A stretch of DNA of 64,000 nt from Acholeplasmataceae bacterium UBA6150 (GTDB lineage: Bacteria > Bacillota_I > Bacilli_A > Acholeplasmatales > UBA5453): contig DIUU01000014.1 in assembly GCA_002423145.1 (NCBI GenBank), positions 62,001 to 126,000 of the forward strand, read 5' to 3'. Position numbers and translations under genes: made by a program. The notes beneath the pieces were generated by a model, which was not told where the DNA came from, ran no database searches, and saw nothing but the letters and a program-made list of their open reading frames with translations. Below are positions 35,219 through 44,210 of this stretch, one piece after another; the first letter of the stretch is position 1, and every line of letters starts with the position of its first letter.

Positions 35219-35246
35219 ATTCTATCATATATTCATTCATTTACAA
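35219..35246 (-). promoter_or_regulatory. Promoter for alaS T-box transcript
   Basis: TTGTAA (35241-35246), a 16-base spacer and TAGAAT (35219-35224), with an extended -10 TGA directly before it, on the minus strand. Confidence 0.65.
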
Positions 35247-35261
35247 GTAAAATCATTGAAT

Positions 35262-36692
35262 TTATGGTCTTTTAGATGGGTTGTTTTGATAATATTCCAA
35301 TTGTCCTAAAACATCATCGGTTTTACCATTGATGTAAGATGAGATATTTCTTAAGCCAAATGGGATGACCCATAAAGCATCATTGACATCATCTTCATAT
35401 AGTGTTTTTACGGATAAATAAGTAGTTAGGAAAGATTCCTCACTAAAATACTCGGATTCAATCAATGTTTTTAAATGATTTTCATATTGTAGTTGAAATG
35501 CTGGAATTTGAAGTATTTTATCGGTCAGTGGGTGTTTAACTTCTCTACCTGTGAATACCGAATTCAAGTTTCCCCATCGATAAATATCCATACCAATCGA
35601 ATAATTGGTGAATACAGGTGCACCATCCCAACCTTGGCCAAGACCGTGGTCATAATCGTAAGGCATCATAGTCCATTTACCTGTCACATCATTTCGATAT
35701 AGATAAAAGTTGTTACCCATGGCACGATAATCATCGGGATTCCCTAATAAAACACCAATCGCCAACAATCGTAATAATCGATCCACATCAAAGTTCGCTT
35801 CGATATACGTTTTAAAATAGTCTCCATCGAGGGTATTAATCATCTGCATAAACGTGACAATATCGCTGGTATCAAAGGCTTTTTTGTTGGTTTTTAAGTC
35901 ATAGCTTGGGAAATAGTGATTGGCTTCATCTTTGATACCAATGGCTCTGGAATCATAACCCAATTCGAGACTGGCTGGTCCGAATTGTTGCCACAAAACC
36001 TTATATAAATTGCCTTGGTCTTCCATCGGAAAACGTTTGGTTAAGAACGATTGATCAATCGATTCAATGACAGTATAAATACCCATAAAATGGGTTACTT
36101 GTCCAATTTTTAAATATAACTTTGCTTGAGTTGCCCTGGGTGCGAAAACACCATAGGCATTGAATAAATCATACGAAAATTTTTCTGTAATATGTGTTGA
36201 ATCGTAATTCTTATTGAATTTGAAATTGAGTTCAGTCATACCGAACACTTGGCGTTTACTGATGGTTTTTTCTAATTCTGAACCTTCTTCAGCGTAAATT
36301 GCCCTGTCAAAAAAGACTTTAAATGAGGCGGGTCTAAGGTTACCAAATTCACCAATTAATCTTGTTCTTGAAGTATTACCACGGCTTCTAAAAGCAACAT
36401 TATCTAAACTGATTTCACCTTGACTATCTTGGTACTTGAGCTTGGCTTCAACGACTTCATCGGTTTTAAAATCACCAAAGCGGTTATAATAGTCAACCAT
36501 ATACTGGTCAAGTTTATTAAATTCAATGGCTGAAACTTCGATGGTAAATGACTTTTCATTGTCATCATCAAATAATCTTTCATAATCGGCATCTACAGTG
36601 GGTGTGGGTGGGGTGGGTGTGATGACTACTTCGTCACAACCAGATAAAAATCCTAAGCCTAAAAGTATGATAAATACGAGCGCTTTTTTCAT
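35262..36692 (-). CDS. CotH kinase-like lipoprotein
   Basis: The 476-residue protein has a lipoprotein signal (KKALVFIILLGLGFLSGC, lipobox LSGC). A proline-rich spacer and a CotH-family domain follow. Visible family blocks are FRSRGNTSR, LNFKFNKNYDSTHITEK, GIYTVIESIDQSFLTKRF and MMPYDYDHGLGQGW, which holds the metal-binding DYDHG. CotH proteins are protein kinases of spore coats in Bacillus, but the family also occurs in surface proteins of other bacteria. Here it is presumably displayed outside the cell membrane. It overlaps the PAP2 gene by 4 bases, at the end of the rnr run. Confidence 0.88.
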   Translation of the reverse strand: MKKALVFIILLGLGFLSGCDEVVITPTPPTPTVDADYERLFDDDNEKSFTIEVSAIEFNKLDQYMVDYYNRFGDFKTDEVVEAKLKYQDSQGEISLDNVAFRSRGNTSRTRLIGEFGNLRPASFKVFFDRAIYAEEGSELEKTISKRQVFGMTELNFKFNKNYDSTHITEKFSYDLFNAYGVFAPRATQAKLYLKIGQVTHFMGIYTVIESIDQSFLTKRFPMEDQGNLYKVLWQQFGPASLELGYDSRAIGIKDEANHYFPSYDLKTNKKAFDTSDIVTFMQMINTLDGDYFKTYIEANFDVDRLLRLLAIGVLLGNPDDYRAMGNNFYLYRNDVTGKWTMMPYDYDHGLGQGWDGAPVFTNYSIGMDIYRWGNLNSVFTGREVKHPLTDKILQIPAFQLQYENHLKTLIESEYFSEESFLTTYLSVKTLYEDDVNDALWVIPFGLRNISSYINGKTDDVLGQLEYYQNNPSKRP

Positions 36693-37558
36693 TTTGTTCG
36701 TTTAAACAATTTCTTAGAAACCCACATCATACCCAAACTAGCCCATACACCAATGAGGAAATACCTTAAGAAATCAAAACTTAAATCTAAGAAAGTTGGG
36801 TTGATATCCACAGATGCACTGTATGGGAAAACCAATTTTAAGCCTTCTTTTAAGCCAATCGCGACGACTAATCCTAACACCACTTTAGTGACTTGAATTA
36901 GTGCTGGGGCATTCACTTTATATCGAACATATTTCTTTTCAATGAAGTACCCTGTGGCTAAACCAATATACGAGCCACCTGCAACAAATAGGGGTTCTAA
37001 ATGGAAAAATGCCATCAATATAATCAGCACTGGGATGGGATATAACGCACGAATATGTTCTTTATCGAAGTTTCCAACACCCAGTAAAAACATGAATGTT
37101 GAACCTAAAATCAGACCCAATACCACACCGACCAATACGTCTTCGAGATAGTGTTGACCTAAGTATACACGGGATAATGGCACCAAAATAACCATCGCAA
37201 TCATGAAGCCTCTAATCCACTTCGAATAGTAATATTCATTCCAAAGATTGATCGCCAATGACCCTGCTGCTTGAGCATGACCGCTGGGCATCGAAGATCC
37301 ATCGGATTGTTGTAAAATAGGTCTCGCACCAACTTCAAAGGGTCTTGGTTTGTTAATCATTGCTTTTAAACCCCCATTAATAAAAGCCGAACCTAAATAG
37401 GCAATCATCAATTTAAATGCAAACTTTTTATCGACTGTCCAATACAAAACAGCCCCTAAAAGGATAAAAAAGTACTGATCACCGAATTCTGTGATAATCC
37501 GCATTGTCCAGTCTAAAACTGGGTTTGAAAATGATTGTAAAAACTCTATAATTTGCAT
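36689..37558 (-). CDS. PAP2 family phosphatase, membrane
   Basis: A polytopic membrane phosphatase of the type 2 phosphatidic acid family. The three motifs are KAMINKPRPF (KxxxxxxRP), SMPSGHA and SRVYLGQHYLEDVL. About seven hydrophobic helices are seen in 289 residues. Substrate could be a lipid phosphate or diphosphate. It directly follows the patatin gene (no gap) and overlaps the CotH gene, so a lipid-related role with the patatin is likely but inferred. The C-terminal part extends beyond the core PAP2 domain. Confidence 0.9.
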   Translation of the reverse strand: MQIIEFLQSFSNPVLDWTMRIITEFGDQYFFILLGAVLYWTVDKKFAFKLMIAYLGSAFINGGLKAMINKPRPFEVGARPILQQSDGSSMPSGHAQAAGSLAINLWNEYYYSKWIRGFMIAMVILVPLSRVYLGQHYLEDVLVGVVLGLILGSTFMFLLGVGNFDKEHIRALYPIPVLIILMAFFHLEPLFVAGGSYIGLATGYFIEKKYVRYKVNAPALIQVTKVVLGLVVAIGLKEGLKLVFPYSASVDINPTFLDLSFDFLRYFLIGVWASLGMMWVSKKLFKRTK

Positions 37559-38548
37559 TTATTTACCTCGTAATAACGCTTGTTCAATTTTTTCTTTGAT
37601 GGATAATCGTTTACGTGCTTCTCTTCTGGATATTCGACGTTCTTTTTGTAGTGCCTTCACACGTTCATAGGTTTCTTTTGGTGCTTCAATGTATGTGAAC
37701 TTATCCACTTTGATAAAACTTTCATTGAATCCAAATAAACCCTTTTTGAGAATGCCCGTTTGACGTAATTTTTGAATGATTTCTGTTGTCACTAAATAGC
37801 CATAATTGCGTCTTTCTTCAATGACATCTTCTGTGAAGCGAATGATATCATACGCATCGACAATTGGTAAGGCACTAAATACATTAAAGTCCGTTAAATT
37901 CACAATCAGCACTTTATGATTTGAGTAAGCATTGTAGTTGAATCCATGTTCAAGTGGAACACTTAAAATGACATTACACCCTTGCTCAATAAGCGTATCG
38001 ATTGGATTGTTATCCACTAGACCGCCATCGACATAGGCGTCTTCATTGATATAAGTCGTGCCAAAAAACATGGGGATGGATGCGGAAGCGATGACTGCTT
38101 CGAAGCACTGTTCGTACTGGTTGATATGAAACACTGTTTTTTCATGATTCCCAATGCGAATTTGTGAGGCAATTTTCTTTGTATCGATGATTTTGGCAGC
38201 TACCACAAACGTATCAATTTTTGAGTTTCGAATCTTCTTAATGTCGATATATTTCTTGAATACATCTCGTAAAATATCTAAACTATATATGCCTTCTTTA
38301 TCTTGATTGATTCGAAAGGTTTTTTGCTTAATCGGATTACTCGATTGAGCAAGATGCCAAATCTCACTGATTTTGTCCGCATCGTTTAAAGACATGATTA
38401 AAAGTGCATTGATTGCTCCAATGGAAGTCCCGGCAATGCAGTCGATTTTATCGATTAAATTGGCTTCTTGGAGAGCACGGATGACGCCCAGTTGATATCC
38501 ACCTTTGGCACCACCACCACCCAACATCAATCCAATCTTAATTTTCAC
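37559..38548 (-). CDS. Patatin-like phospholipase
   Basis: A Ser-Asp dyad lipid acyl hydrolase. The oxyanion hole is GGGGAKGGYQLG, the nucleophile serine is in GTSIGA and the aspartate in VDGGLVDNNP. The 329-residue protein has no signal peptide, so it acts on lipids from the cytoplasmic side. A basic, coiled C-terminus rich in arginine (RISRREARKRL) may touch membranes or RNA. It overlaps smpB by 11 bases, an unusual neighbour for this enzyme. Confidence 0.92.
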   Translation of the reverse strand: MKIKIGLMLGGGGAKGGYQLGVIRALQEANLIDKIDCIAGTSIGAINALLIMSLNDADKISEIWHLAQSSNPIKQKTFRINQDKEGIYSLDILRDVFKKYIDIKKIRNSKIDTFVVAAKIIDTKKIASQIRIGNHEKTVFHINQYEQCFEAVIASASIPMFFGTTYINEDAYVDGGLVDNNPIDTLIEQGCNVILSVPLEHGFNYNAYSNHKVLIVNLTDFNVFSALPIVDAYDIIRFTEDVIEERRNYGYLVTTEIIQKLRQTGILKKGLFGFNESFIKVDKFTYIEAPKETYERVKALQKERRISRREARKRLSIKEKIEQALLRGK

Positions 38549-39008
38549 GTCGGAAAGCCTCCTTGAGGGTCTTCTTCATATGTTTTTTCGCATCTTCTTC
38601 TTTTAAAGACTCGCGTTTATCGAATAATTTCTTACCTTTGGCAATCGCGATTTCAACTTTGACAAGTCCTTCGACAAAGTATACTTTTAAAGGAATGACT
38701 GTATAGCCATCTTCTTTAATTTTAGATTCAATTTTCAAAATCTCTTTTTTGTGCATGAGTAGTTTTCTGGTTCTGGTTTCTTCGTGGTTGAATTGGTTTC
38801 CAAAGGTGTAAGGTGATACGTGCATATTAATGATATAAATTTCACCTTGTTTGATTTGAACATACGCATCATTCACAGATACTTTACCATCTCTAATCGA
38901 CTTCACTTCGGTCCCTTTTAAATGGATCCCCGCTTCATACGATTGTTCAATGAAATAATCATGCCTTGCCTTTTTGTTTTGGGTTACGATTGAATTCTTT
39001 TCTGACAT
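38538..39008 (-). CDS. smpB: SsrA-binding protein SmpB
   Basis: SmpB brings tmRNA to stalled ribosomes. The 156-residue protein has the OB-fold blocks NKKARHDYFIEQSYEAGIHL, GTEVKSIRDGKVSVNDAYV and LYDKREx-like KLFDKRESLKEEDAKK. The basic C-terminal tail follows. The ATG at 39008 fits the family; the frame opens earlier only at a TTG. It overlaps rnr by 50 bases. RNase R is the enzyme that degrades tmRNA-tagged transcripts, so coexpression is functional. Confidence 0.96.
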   Translation of the reverse strand: MSEKNSIVTQNKKARHDYFIEQSYEAGIHLKGTEVKSIRDGKVSVNDAYVQIKQGEIYIINMHVSPYTFGNQFNHEETRTRKLLMHKKEILKIESKIKEDGYTVIPLKVYFVEGLVKVEIAIAKGKKLFDKRESLKEEDAKKHMKKTLKEAFRREN

Positions 39009-41022
39009 GGGTCTTTTCCTCAAATACAGTAAATGTCAATTGTCTCAATACGATATCGCAATCGATCAATTTGACTTTAATGGGTTTGCCGATCGCAAAC
39101 TCTTGTTTGTTATTTTTGCCTTTTAATGAGAGACGAACATCATCAAAATAATAATAGTCTTTCATTAAACGGATGGGTGCCAATCCTTCAATACCATTGT
39201 CTAAACGCACAAATATACCGGCTTTAGTAATATTCGAAATGATGGCGTTAAATTCTTGATTTTTCTTATTGGCCATGAATTGCGTGGTTTTCAATTTATC
39301 GGTTTCACGTTCAAGTTCGTCGGCTTTACGCTCCATCATTGAACACTTTTCTGCAATCGTTTCAATCACTGAATCATAATAACGATAGTTATGATCAAAA
39401 TCGGCTGTTTCAATTAAAAATGAGCGAATGAGTCGATGCAATAATAAATCTGGATAACGTCGAATTGGAGAAGTAAAATGGGAGTAAAATTTTGAAGCTA
39501 ATCCATAGTGACCAATATTCTTTGCACTATATTCCGCTTTTTGCATCGCTCTTAAAAACATCGTGTGGAAGACAATCTCAAGTGGGTGGTCTGCCAATTT
39601 TTCGATGATATTTTGAAGTGTCTTAGGCGTGATGTGATGTAATTTAGGGATTTTTATGCCCATTTCTTTCACCATATTCATGACATTCATTAGCTTTTCT
39701 TCTGATGGTTTGTCATGGACACGATAAATGCATGGTAAATCCAGTGTTGATAGGTGCATCGATACGGTTTCATTGGCCAAGACCATGAAAGATTCGATGA
39801 GTTTTTGACCTCTACCTGTGACGTATGGATGAATGTCGATGATATTACCTAAATCATCCGTTTCGTATTTAAATTCCAAAGATTTAAATTCCAAAGCCCC
39901 ACGGTCTCTACGCTTTTGTTCTAGGCGTTCTGACAAACGTTCCATTTCTGCAATCATCTGTTCAATGTCCTTGGTGTATAGGGTGGATTCGCCATCTAAA
40001 AATAAATTCACTTCATCATAACTCAAGCGTTGATCCACAGTAATCCAAGTTTGTTCGATCTTATGGTCAATGACTTCTGCATTTTGATCTAAAGTCATCG
40101 TGATTGAAAGACATTTTTTACGCGTTCCCGCATTTAAGCTACACAAATCATTGGATAATTTTCTCGGTAACATGGGGATGACACGGTCAGCCAAGTATAC
40201 CGAAGTTGTCCGATCTAGCGCTTCTTTGTCTAGATATGAATTGGGCTTAACATAGGCTGTAACATCCGCGATATGGACAGACAATATGTAATGATCATCC
40301 ACTTTTTTAAGTGCTACTGCGTCATCTAAATCTTTCGCATCTGTGCCATCGATGGTCACGATGAGCTCATCTTTGACTTCTCTTCTAGCGGCCACATCGA
40401 TCGATTCAATCGTTTCTGCTTCACGTAACGTTTCTGGACTAAACTCTACAGGCCAATTGGCTTGATACACCAATTCAAGGATATCAATCCCAGGATCGGT
40501 TTCAAATCCAAGTGATTTTTTAATGGTACCAAAGACTTTTTTACCTTCATATTTATCTAGACTAATGAGTAAAACTTCTCCACCCAAAAAGGGTTGTTTA
40601 GTCTCAATTTCAATGGTTAGTCGTAATGGTTTGATGGGCAAAAAGAAGTATTGTGTATTGATTTTTTTAACATGCACAACCAATTCACTTGTGTTGTGTT
40701 CAATGACATCGATGACCTTATTTTTCGCGCCGACATGAACCAATACCAAATCGCCATCCAATGCGAATCCCATGTCTTCTTCATAAATATACAAATCATC
40801 TTCTGGTTGTAATAAAAATCCAAAACCTTGATTTTTTATATCTAAAAGCCCAATCGCGTAACTGGGTTTAAGTTTATATAAGGATTCCTTATTTGTGATA
40901 CGTTTTTGATTCACCAGTTCATCCAATTGAGCGGATAAAGTGATGGGATCGGATTTCGTTAATTCTTGGAGCGATTCAAATGTATGGGTCGCACCCTCTT
41001 TAAAAAATGTGATTAGTTTCAT
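38959..41022 (-). CDS. rnr: Ribonuclease R
   Basis: A 3'-5' exoribonuclease able to degrade structured RNA. The 687-residue protein has an N-terminal winged-helix, cold-shock domains, then the RNB catalytic domain with DGTDAKDLDDAVAL and SVHIADVTAYV. A C-terminal S1 domain (FNAIISNITKAGIFVRLDNGIEG) follows. It is about 90 residues shorter than B. subtilis RNase R, mainly in the tail. It begins the run rnr, smpB, patatin, PAP2, CotH. Confidence 0.96.
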   Translation of the reverse strand: MKLITFFKEGATHTFESLQELTKSDPITLSAQLDELVNQKRITNKESLYKLKPSYAIGLLDIKNQGFGFLLQPEDDLYIYEEDMGFALDGDLVLVHVGAKNKVIDVIEHNTSELVVHVKKINTQYFFLPIKPLRLTIEIETKQPFLGGEVLLISLDKYEGKKVFGTIKKSLGFETDPGIDILELVYQANWPVEFSPETLREAETIESIDVAARREVKDELIVTIDGTDAKDLDDAVALKKVDDHYILSVHIADVTAYVKPNSYLDKEALDRTTSVYLADRVIPMLPRKLSNDLCSLNAGTRKKCLSITMTLDQNAEVIDHKIEQTWITVDQRLSYDEVNLFLDGESTLYTKDIEQMIAEMERLSERLEQKRRDRGALEFKSLEFKYETDDLGNIIDIHPYVTGRGQKLIESFMVLANETVSMHLSTLDLPCIYRVHDKPSEEKLMNVMNMVKEMGIKIPKLHHITPKTLQNIIEKLADHPLEIVFHTMFLRAMQKAEYSAKNIGHYGLASKFYSHFTSPIRRYPDLLLHRLIRSFLIETADFDHNYRYYDSVIETIAEKCSMMERKADELERETDKLKTTQFMANKKNQEFNAIISNITKAGIFVRLDNGIEGLAPIRLMKDYYYFDDVRLSLKGKNNKQEFAIGKPIKVKLIDCDIVLRQLTFTVFEEKTHVRKEFNRNPKQKGKA

Positions 41023-41043
41023 AGGTTCACCAACTTCATTGAT

Positions 41044-41052
41044 ATTATACCA
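41044..41052 (-). promoter_or_regulatory. Extended -10 promoter for rnr
   Basis: TGGTATAAT on the minus strand, with the -10 at 41044-41049, about 22 bases before the rnr start. Confidence 0.6.
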
Positions 41053-41159
41053 TAAGGTATACTTTAACCATTCACAAATCCAAAAAATCTATAATTTGTC
41101 ATATCTCTTTTTTCACCATCAGTAATATCAAAAAATGAAATGATTTATATTTAATTTCG

Positions 41160-41168
41160 TGATAAAAT
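41160..41168 (+). promoter_or_regulatory. Extended -10 promoter for the 346-residue lipoprotein
   Basis: TGATAAAAT on the plus strand (hexamer TAAAAT at 41163-41168), 25 bases before the start codon. Confidence 0.5.
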
Positions 41169-41192
41169 GAGGTTATGAAATGTGGTGATATC

Positions 41193-42233
41193 ATGAAAAA
41201 AGGATTCCTTTTAATCCATTTATTGTTCATGGTTTTGTTGATGGGCTGTCATTCAAATCCAGACTATGTTTTAATAATCGATGACAACTATTCAGTAAAT
41301 AGTGAATTAATGCATATTCTATATCCTAATAATACCGTTGTTTTATCGAAAGAAAAAAATAAGTACTATCTAAGGTTATATAAAGTTATCGATGAACAAT
41401 TTATTTATCAAAACAAAGTGGAACTTCCAAAGATAAATGAGAAATTTCAAATCGAAAGCTATCAAATTTGTAAAGGCTATATATCTTATGTTACCATCAA
41501 TTCTAATGGATTCCAAAGAAACTTTAGAAGTGTTAAACGGATTAGTTTCGGTGGTACTTACTATGCACTTGAAGAAACCTATGGACAGTTTGAGTCTTAT
41601 ATACAACCCAATTGTTTTGGTTTAAATAATCCATGCTTTTTCAATAGACATGGTGATTTTTCAGGTAGTCCTTACGATGATTATGTTATTCAAGATCAAT
41701 ATGTAACCTCTCAATCATTGATTTATAATGACCGTTTTAATACAGACAATTGGGCTACAATTGGAAATAACGAGAATTCAGTTTTTTACATTCTCGCCAC
41801 TTATCTCAGTGGCTTATACCTAATCAAGATTCAAATGGTTCATACGCAAATCATATACGAAGTGACTAATCTCGATTTTGGAGTACAAAGTGCCGTCTTT
41901 TTAGATCGTAAAGATTCAATTTTCGTCGTCAAAATGAATCAAGAATACCAGTTGTTAAATGCTGATTTAGAGGTCTATGGACACGGCACATTGTCCGGTA
42001 TTTTCAATAACCATCGCGATTACTTAACCAGTAATTTAAATGTGATTGAAACCGATACAAACTACTACATTTTCGATAATAGAAATTTGGTTGAAACCGT
42101 GATCAAGACTCCAGAAACCAATTATCTTCATTACTACATCGTGAGACAAGAATCAAGTTACGATTTTATTACCTATACCTTCAAGAATAATGAACTCAAG
42201 TTGAATCATCACATATTTCTCAAAAACACTTAA
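41193..42233 (+). CDS. Lipoprotein of unknown function
   Basis: I do not recognise this 346-residue protein. It has a clear lipoprotein signal (MKKGFLLIHLLFMVLLMGC). The rest is beta-rich with many aromatic and asparagine residues and could be a propeller-like fold. No catalytic motif is seen. The start at 41193 is chosen because the signal begins there; an ATG at 41175 adds six residues. It is alone on the plus strand, with its own promoter and a strong terminator, between the rnr run and enolase. Confidence 0.82.
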   Translation: MKKGFLLIHLLFMVLLMGCHSNPDYVLIIDDNYSVNSELMHILYPNNTVVLSKEKNKYYLRLYKVIDEQFIYQNKVELPKINEKFQIESYQICKGYISYVTINSNGFQRNFRSVKRISFGGTYYALEETYGQFESYIQPNCFGLNNPCFFNRHGDFSGSPYDDYVIQDQYVTSQSLIYNDRFNTDNWATIGNNENSVFYILATYLSGLYLIKIQMVHTQIIYEVTNLDFGVQSAVFLDRKDSIFVVKMNQEYQLLNADLEVYGHGTLSGIFNNHRDYLTSNLNVIETDTNYYIFDNRNLVETVIKTPETNYLHYYIVRQESSYDFITYTFKNNELKLNHHIFLKNT

Positions 42234-42253
42234 CTTAACCCATTTGAATGTAA

Positions 42254-42286
42254 AAACCCGCTCAGTATATCCTACCGAGCGGGTTT
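42254..42286 (+). terminator. Bidirectional terminator between lipoprotein gene and eno
   Basis: AAACCCGCTC and GAGCGGGTTT form a 10-base stem around a 13-base loop, with T-rich sequence on the right and A-rich on the left. It can end both convergent transcripts. Confidence 0.85.
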
Positions 42287-42298
42287 GTTTTTTGGTTA

Positions 42299-43594
42299 CT
42301 ATTTTTTTAAGTTATAGAAAGACTTGATACCATGGAATTGTGCAGTTTCACCAAGTTCATCTTCGATACGAAGTAATTGGTTGTACTTAGCAATTCTGTC
42401 TGTACGTGATGCAGAACCGGTCTTGATTTGACCTGCGTTGAATGCAACAACGATGTCAGCGATGGTGGTGTCTTCTGTTTCCCCAGAACGGTGTGATACT
42501 ACAGCAGTATAACCAGCTCTCTTAGCCATTTCCATAGCGTCGAAAGTTTCTGTTAATGTACCGATTTGGTTTACTTTAATTAGGATAGAGTTTCCAATGC
42601 CTTCAGCAATCCCTCTGCCTAATCTTTCGGTATTGGTTACGAATAAATCGTCCCCAACCAATTGAATCTTATTGCCTAAAGCTTCAGTTAATAACTTCCA
42701 ACCATGCCAGTCGTTTTGGTCGAAACCGTCTTCGATGGAAATGATTGGGTATTTGTTTGCTAAACCAACATAGAATTGGACTAGTTGTTCGGAAGTAAAT
42801 TCTTTACCGCCTTCGCCTTCAAGAACATACTTCTTGGTTTCAGCGTTGTAGAATTCAGAAGCTGCAACGTCCATACCTAAGAAAATGTCTTTACCAGCTT
42901 CAAAACCGGCTTTTTTAATCGCTTCAAGAATAACTTGAATGGCTTCTTCGTTTGAACCAAGGTTCGGTGCGAAACCGCCTTCGTCACCAACGGATGTATT
43001 ATAGCCTTTAGACTTCAATACACTCTTAAGGTTGTGGAATACTTCAGCACCCCATTGGATTGCTTGTTTGAAAGACTTAGCACCAACTGGAAGAATCATG
43101 AATTCTTGGAAGTCAATGTTGTTGTCCGCATGCGCACCACCATTGATGATGTTCATCATAGGTACAGGTAATTGTTTCGCATTGAATCCGCCTAGGTAGT
43201 TATAAAGTGACACACCTAAGAAGTCTGCAGCTGCTCTAGCAACCGCCATGGAAACACCTAAAATCGCGTTGGCACCTAATTTGGATTTGTTAGGTGTACC
43301 GTCAAGTTCGATCATTAAACGGTCGATTGCAACTTGATCAGTTACTGCATAACCAATGATTTCTGGAGCGATGATTTCATTCACGTTTTCAACCGCTTTT
43401 AAAACACCTTTTCCTAAAAATCTCTTTTTGTCGCCGTCTCTTAATTCGACAGCTTCGTATTCACCTGTGGAAGCTCCGGATGGCACTAAGGCTCTTCCGA
43501 ATGCACCACTGTCTGTGTAAACTTCTACTTCAATTGTAGGGTTTCCACGTGAATCAAGTACTTCTCTTGCATACACATCTGAAATAAATGGCAT
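42299..43594 (-). CDS. eno: Enolase
   Basis: Glycolytic enzyme turning 2-phosphoglycerate into phosphoenolpyruvate. The 431-residue protein starts MPFISDVYAREVLDSRGNPT. It has PSGASTGEYEA, the metal ligands in MDVAASEFY, SIEDGFDQNDW and VGDDLFVTN, and the catalytic loop VSHRSGETEDTTIAD. The start at 43594 has AGGAG upstream; the frame opens earlier but that part is not homologous. Phosphoglycerate mutase, the previous step, is encoded 3.4 kb away on the other strand. Confidence 0.98.
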   Translation of the reverse strand: MPFISDVYAREVLDSRGNPTIEVEVYTDSGAFGRALVPSGASTGEYEAVELRDGDKKRFLGKGVLKAVENVNEIIAPEIIGYAVTDQVAIDRLMIELDGTPNKSKLGANAILGVSMAVARAAADFLGVSLYNYLGGFNAKQLPVPMMNIINGGAHADNNIDFQEFMILPVGAKSFKQAIQWGAEVFHNLKSVLKSKGYNTSVGDEGGFAPNLGSNEEAIQVILEAIKKAGFEAGKDIFLGMDVAASEFYNAETKKYVLEGEGGKEFTSEQLVQFYVGLANKYPIISIEDGFDQNDWHGWKLLTEALGNKIQLVGDDLFVTNTERLGRGIAEGIGNSILIKVNQIGTLTETFDAMEMAKRAGYTAVVSHRSGETEDTTIADIVVAFNAGQIKTGSASRTDRIAKYNQLLRIEDELGETAQFHGIKSFYNLKK

Positions 43595-43636
43595 AATTTT
43601 TTTCTCCTTTATATAGTATCTCGATAATCCGTAAGT

Positions 43637-43642
43637 ATTATA
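43637..43642 (-). promoter_or_regulatory. -10 element for eno
   Basis: TATAAT on the minus strand about 43 bases before the eno start. The -35 is weak (TTATTT at a 17-base spacing). Confidence 0.45.
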
Positions 43643-43693
43643 CCCCAAAGGGTCTTCAAAATAAAGCGACATCTCAATAAAAGCGGTTTCGAA

Positions 43694-44188
43694 TTAGCGC
43701 TTCATCACCCGATAGATGCTAAAGCTGAAGTAAACCACAAATAAGATTTGAATTAGGTTTGAAAATATAACCTCAAAGCTCAGTGACCATCGCCAAATAT
43801 ATGAAAAATAGATGAGGGGATTTAAAATGCTGATGGCTGTTCTAACATCACTAAAAATCACAGTGGCGTTCCCGGTAATGATTTGGATAACCAATAGATT
43901 GGCTGTTAGTCCCATGGCGTATTCTGCCAGTAATAGAAAGAATACGGCCAAAATGGAATACCAAATGTGGTACTGATTAAAACTACGAAACAAACGATTC
44001 GATAAAAAATAATATAATATGAGGTAAGTAAATATCGCTAATATGGAATTAAAGTAGTTCGACAGAATAAAATCCAGTGCCCCGATAAATCCACCAAAAA
44101 CAACACTGGCTAAGAATCCTTCGAGTAGAAACCGCTTCATATCTTCTTTATAAAATGGCTGTTTTAGTTCATACATTAAGTGTTTCAT
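43694..44188 (-). CDS. Four-helix membrane protein of unknown function
   Basis: I do not recognise this 164-residue protein. It has about four hydrophobic helices: near residues 25-50, 52-65, 78-105 and 140-160, and positive residues between. No conserved motif is seen. GAGGTG stands before the ATG. It follows ribU after 22 bases and is probably cotranscribed under the FMN riboswitch, so a role in riboflavin uptake or in membrane transport is possible but only inferred. Confidence 0.72.
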   Translation of the reverse strand: MKHLMYELKQPFYKEDMKRFLLEGFLASVVFGGFIGALDFILSNYFNSILAIFTYLILYYFLSNRLFRSFNQYHIWYSILAVFFLLLAEYAMGLTANLLVIQIITGNATVIFSDVRTAISILNPLIYFSYIWRWSLSFEVIFSNLIQILFVVYFSFSIYRVMKR

Positions 44189-44210
44189 AACTCACCTCTA
44201 TTCGATTCTA

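Noticed and set aside
43680..43700. Possible terminator after the four-helix membrane protein
   Set aside because: AAGCG/CGCTT gives only five pairs with a long loop.
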